A stretch of 9,610 nucleotides of DNA from Chloroflexota bacterium. GTDB lineage: Bacteria > Chloroflexota > Anaerolineae > 4572-78 > J111. Of this stretch, positions 6,241-9,610 are shown one piece after another. The position numbers were made by a program, and so were the translations under genes. Below the pieces are notes generated by a model that did not search any database, was not told where the DNA came from, and saw only the letters and a list, made by a program, of their open reading frames with translations. Position 1 is the first letter of the stretch. The number at the start of each line of letters is the position of its first letter. The stretch is from assembly GCA_003695455.1 (NCBI GenBank), contig RFJF01000886.1:1-9610 (forward strand), written 5' to 3'.

Positions 6241-8712
6241 ATGCCAAAGAAACGTGAATCATCATTTTTTGGTCCATTTACCAGATCAACGCCTGACGTT
6301 GATTTGCGTCACACACTGTCTGAGGCAGAAAAACTGATTGATAGCGGCAATCCCAGGGAGGCCATTGAATTTTTGACCCCCCTGGCGCAGGCATATCCCC
6401 GCGAGGCGCAAATACATTACGTTTTGGGCAATGCCTGTGTAGCCGCCGGAGATTTGTGGCGCGCACTTGATTCTTTTGAACAGACGCAGCGCATTACGCG
6501 TGACCCGATATATTGGCAGATGCTCATTCCCCTGCTGCTACAGCTGGACTTTAAAGCCCTAACCCTGCGCGCCATGCGGCAGGCTCAGGAACACAATATG
6601 GAAATGGTTGATGATGAAACATGGCTGGAGATGGCAGAATTTCTGGAAACTGAAATCAACATAACAGCAGCCATGTTGAATTTGCCGGTAAAAAAGGCAG
6701 AGCAGGCGCTGGTATATTTGGAAGAGGGACAGCGCGCGCTGCACAAAAATGATTACCGGACGGCCATTTCATTGAATCAAAAAGCCATTAAAATTGCGGG
6801 TGATTGGCCGCCGCCGCATAACAATCTGGCTATGGCTCTGTTTTTTGATGGGCAGCATCAACGCGCCAATGAAGTTGCCAAAAAGGTGGTGCAAAATAAC
6901 CCCGGCAACGTGCAGGCCCTGAGCAACCTGGTGCGCTCACTGGCGTGGACGCTCCAACCGGACGAGGCACAAGTATATTGGGAGCAACTACGCCGGATTA
7001 CGCCGCTTGATGATGGCGACCGGTTGAAAATGGCCGAAGCCGCCGCAGCAATGGATGCCGACGACGAAATATTGCAGTGGCTCAAACCGCTGGACAGCAC
7101 CTCGGAAACATCACCTGCCGTCACGCGCGGCGGCGGAGATTGGCAGGTTCAATTCTTTCTGGCCGTGGCCGAAGCCAACACCGGCCGGCGCAAATCGGCC
7201 CAGCAACGGTTAAAGCAAATTCGGGAAAATTCGCCGTGGGTTGATATGGTGCTTTCTGCCCTCAAAAAGGGCAAAGCGGGAACCGGCCTCTTACCGCGCT
7301 ATTCCTACTACCACAGTACAGAATTGATGCCCCGGCCCAAATTGTCAGCATTTATGCAGCTTTTGAGCAAAGAATCAAAAATGTCGGCCAGAAAATTCAG
7401 AAAAGAGGTTGACCGTTTTGTTTCAAAATATCCGCAATTGGTGCTGATGGCCCAAAAACTGATGCTTGAAGAAGATGAGGTAATGGGCGGAATGTTGCTG
7501 TTGTCTGTTATTGGCTCACCTCAGGCCTACAATGCCTTGCGTAATTTTGCGCTGGGCCAGCTTGGCGAGGATGGCGACAGGATGCAGGCGTTGAGTAAGC
7601 TGGCAGAGGCCGGGCAGATTTCGCTCGATGAAACGTTCAGGGTGTGGATAAATGGCGAATGGCAAGAGACGCAGATTCGCGGGTATCAGGTTACAGATGA
7701 ACCCGAGGTTGAATATTCGCCCCGTGTTGTGAACTTGCTGAACAAAGCGGGTAAGGCACTTGAACAGAATAAACTGGACAAGGCAGAAGCATACCTGTTA
7801 CAGGTAATTAAACTTGAACCACAAGCCAAAGAAGCCTACAACAACCTGGCCATGGTTTACAACCAGCGTGAGCAATATGACCGCGCCAAAGCCATGTACC
7901 ACAAAGCTATAGAAATTGACCCCGGGTACGTCTTTCCCCGGGCCAACCTGGCTCTGTTTCTGCTCTTTGACGGCGATGTAGCCGGCGCTGAAAAAATGAT
8001 TGCCCCTCTGGCAGATGAGACCCGCTTTACACCGCTTGAAATGGCATTTTACGGATACATTCAGGCCCGTATTCTGGTTGAAAAAAATAAGTTGGAGCAG
8101 GCGCGAACCAGCCTGGAAATGGTGCTGGATATAATTCCGGATTATGAACCGGCGCATAACCTGCTGGATCATATTGATGAAATTGAAAACTTTGATGCCA
8201 ACTGGCAAAGTTTTTTTGAGTACCGGCACCAACAAGACCTGAAGAGACGCAAAAAACTACAGACAAAACTAACCACACTTAGCCCCACCGTAACCGACGC
8301 GCTGCCGCTGTACTCAAAAGAGGTGCTGGTTGGTATGGGCCGCCAGGTGATTTTTGGCGGCGGGTGGTCTGCGCTCCGCAAAGCGGAACTGGTTGAATAC
8401 CTGGTAGAAAGTTTGCATGACGTCGTTAATCTCGACAGAATTGTGCAGGAATTGCGCCCCAATGAACACGACGCCCTGCGCCAGGTGCTGGCCAACGGCG
8501 GCGCAATGGCGTGGACTCAATTTCAGGAACAGTTTGATGACGACCTGGAAGAATCGCCCTACTGGCAGTACCACACCCCAAATTCGGTGATGGGCCGCCT
8601 CCGGTTGCGTGGGTTGCTGGTTGAATCAACCGTGGACGGGGTTGTGCAAACGGTAATTCCGGCAGATTTGCGCGCGCCGCTGGAAAAAGTTCTGGCAAAT
8701 ATTTCTAAATAA
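6241..8712 (+). CDS. large tetratricopeptide-repeat protein with a distinct C-terminal domain
   Basis: This 823-residue protein has no signal peptide or membrane segment and is probably cytoplasmic. TPR-type helical pairs are seen in three groups: about 24-100 (AIEFLTPLAQAYP, then LGNACVAAGDLWRALDSFEQ), about 155-255 (HNNLAMALFFDGQHQRANEV), and about 497-645 (AYNNLAMVYNQREQYDRAKA, with repeats ending in the usual D/E-P). NNLAM occurs at both 194-198 and 534-538, which points to an internal duplication. Between them, 350-475 is a helical region without clear TPR pattern. After a charged, coiled-coil-like stretch (655-680), residues 685-823 form a separate domain with GGGWSALRKAELVEYLVESL and a final part VMGRLRLRGLLVESTVDG that looks like a winged helix. 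TPRs bind other proteins, so a scaffold or adaptor role is likely; the exact function is unknown to me. A GAGGTG ribosome binding site 6 nt upstream supports the start. It sits between terC and a ferredoxin-like gene. Confidence 0.9.
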   Translation: MPKKRESSFFGPFTRSTPDVDLRHTLSEAEKLIDSGNPREAIEFLTPLAQAYPREAQIHYVLGNACVAAGDLWRALDSFEQTQRITRDPIYWQMLIPLLLQLDFKALTLRAMRQAQEHNMEMVDDETWLEMAEFLETEINITAAMLNLPVKKAEQALVYLEEGQRALHKNDYRTAISLNQKAIKIAGDWPPPHNNLAMALFFDGQHQRANEVAKKVVQNNPGNVQALSNLVRSLAWTLQPDEAQVYWEQLRRITPLDDGDRLKMAEAAAAMDADDEILQWLKPLDSTSETSPAVTRGGGDWQVQFFLAVAEANTGRRKSAQQRLKQIRENSPWVDMVLSALKKGKAGTGLLPRYSYYHSTELMPRPKLSAFMQLLSKESKMSARKFRKEVDRFVSKYPQLVLMAQKLMLEEDEVMGGMLLLSVIGSPQAYNALRNFALGQLGEDGDRMQALSKLAEAGQISLDETFRVWINGEWQETQIRGYQVTDEPEVEYSPRVVNLLNKAGKALEQNKLDKAEAYLLQVIKLEPQAKEAYNNLAMVYNQREQYDRAKAMYHKAIEIDPGYVFPRANLALFLLFDGDVAGAEKMIAPLADETRFTPLEMAFYGYIQARILVEKNKLEQARTSLEMVLDIIPDYEPAHNLLDHIDEIENFDANWQSFFEYRHQQDLKRRKKLQTKLTTLSPTVTDALPLYSKEVLVGMGRQVIFGGGWSALRKAELVEYLVESLHDVVNLDRIVQELRPNEHDALRQVLANGGAMAWTQFQEQFDDDLEESPYWQYHTPNSVMGRLRLRGLLVESTVDGVVQTVIPADLRAPLEKVLANISK

Positions 8713-8722
8713 TTTTCAACCG

Positions 8723-9610
8723 ATGAGTGTACTCGACACAATTTTAAACCTGACCAATTACGTGACCGGCGAGGACATCACCCTGCATCCGGGCCGCTGT
8801 CTCAACGCCCGGCATCGCGGCGCGCACTGTACCCGGTGCGCCGATGTTTGCCCCGCCGAGAAAGCCATCACCATCACCGATGGCCGCCCCGCACTCAACA
8901 ACGATGAGTGCCTGCGTTGCGGCGCGTGCCTGCAACGCTGCCCCACCGGCGCGTATACCCGCCCCGACGCCTTTTCCGGCAAACTGGAAAAAACCGTGGC
9001 TGCCATGCCGCCAGACCCGCTGGATTTGCTGTGCCCCATTCACCCCAACCCAACAGAAGGGCCGGCTCCGTATGGCGTGCAAACCAAACGCTGTCTGGCG
9101 GCCCTCTCGGCGGCAACCCTGCTTGAGCTGGCCTCCGGCGGCGCAGACATCTGGCTGGATGACACATTCTGCAGCGCCTGCCTGCTGGGCCCGGCTCACA
9201 CGGCCATTGAACAGGCGGTTACCGAAGCCAACGGCTGGATTTCCCTGCTGGATGGAGCAACCCCCGTGCGGTTGCGCAGCCGGCAGGCTGAACCGCCGCC
9301 CGCTGTCGCTCGCCCGGTAGTAGATGCCGACAAACCGCCCATCCTGCGCCGCCGCTTGTTTGATTCATTCCGGCGCGCGGGGCGTGAAATCGAGGCCGAC
9401 CGCAGCGAGCGCGACGTGATAAAAATTGGCCGCAACGTACCGGTTTCCAAACGGCTGCCGGTCAGCGTTCCCCCCCAGCGCGACCGGGTACTCTCGTTGC
9501 TGCAAAACCGCCCGGCAGCCCCGGCCTCGTCCGCCGAACCGGCGACGCTGGCTGTGGCCGAGATTCACGTTGACCCGGCCAAATGCAGCGCCTGCGGGCT
9601 GTGCGCCAAG
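8723..9610 (+). CDS. multi-cluster 4Fe-4S ferredoxin-like protein, partial, C-terminus beyond right edge
   Basis: Translation from ATG 8723 stays open for 296 codons to the last base. The N-terminus carries a double ferredoxin domain. The first motif is C26-x9-C36-x2-C39-x3-C43-Pro, with an unusually distant first cysteine. The second is the classical C63-x2-C66-x2-C69-x3-C73-Pro. A middle region has further cysteines (C104, C124, C150, C153) in LLCP, RCLAALS and FCSACLLGP contexts, then a Pro/Arg-rich linker (about 180-280). A third ferredoxin motif, C288-x2-C291-x2-C294, begins just before the edge. It should be an electron-transfer protein, perhaps a subunit of a dehydrogenase or hydrogenase-like complex; related proteins, as I recall, sit beside redox enzymes. 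The partner would lie to the right. It starts 10 bp after the TPR gene without a clear Shine-Dalgarno, suggesting translational coupling. The annotation as an iron-sulfur protein is firm; its partner is unknown. Confidence 0.88.
   Translation, partial: MSVLDTILNLTNYVTGEDITLHPGRCLNARHRGAHCTRCADVCPAEKAITITDGRPALNNDECLRCGACLQRCPTGAYTRPDAFSGKLEKTVAAMPPDPLDLLCPIHPNPTEGPAPYGVQTKRCLAALSAATLLELASGGADIWLDDTFCSACLLGPAHTAIEQAVTEANGWISLLDGATPVRLRSRQAEPPPAVARPVVDADKPPILRRRLFDSFRRAGREIEADRSERDVIKIGRNVPVSKRLPVSVPPQRDRVLSLLQNRPAAPASSAEPATLAVAEIHVDPAKCSACGLCAK

Noticed and set aside
7798..8235. Minus-strand frame of 145 codons
   Set aside because: It is antisense to the conserved TPR block of the 823-residue protein.

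Overview
The window looks like chromosomal DNA of a moderately GC-rich bacterium. The gene content (AraA/AraB, a TerC/Alx membrane protein, a large TPR protein and a multi-cluster ferredoxin) and the short tandem repeats in one intergenic gap remind me of Chloroflexota, Anaerolineae-like lineages. No rRNA or other phylogenetic marker is present, so this is inference. No rRNA, tRNA, CRISPR array, transposase or phage gene was seen.

The left part (1-1430) is the start of a minus-strand operon that leaves the window at base 1. A near-consensus sigma70 promoter (TTGACA, 17 bp, TATACT), overlaid by a large dyad and followed by a GAAC-N4-GTTC box, drives a small XRE/Cro-type regulator. That gene overlaps by 32 bp the start of a long reading frame that is open to the window edge. 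The 375 visible residues of this frame resemble JetA (DUF5716), the kleisin-like subunit of the Wadjet SMC anti-plasmid system. The other jet genes would lie beyond the left edge. This is the most interesting part of the window: a probable Wadjet operon under tight, possibly autoregulated and possibly damage-linked control.

A gap of about 180 bp (1423-1600) holds short direct repeats, including eight copies of AACTC at mostly 9-bp spacing. It ends in the araB stop codon.

The middle (1601-5040, minus strand) is an L-arabinose operon. A promoter (TTGACC, 17 bp, TAATCT) is followed by a leader of about 145 nt with competing inverted repeats, then araA (L-arabinose isomerase), a strong intercistronic hairpin, and araB (ribulokinase). 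AraA converts L-arabinose to L-ribulose and AraB phosphorylates L-ribulose. No araD or transporter is in the window. I see no clear intrinsic terminator between araB and the XRE-jetA operon on the same strand.

The divergent intergenic region (4858-5216) also contains a perfect 9-bp inverted repeat. To the right, on the plus strand, are terC, an 823-residue TPR protein, and a protein with N-terminal double 4Fe-4S motifs that runs off the right edge as a third motif begins. Gaps of 22 and 10 bp suggest one transcription unit. Its joint function is unknown.
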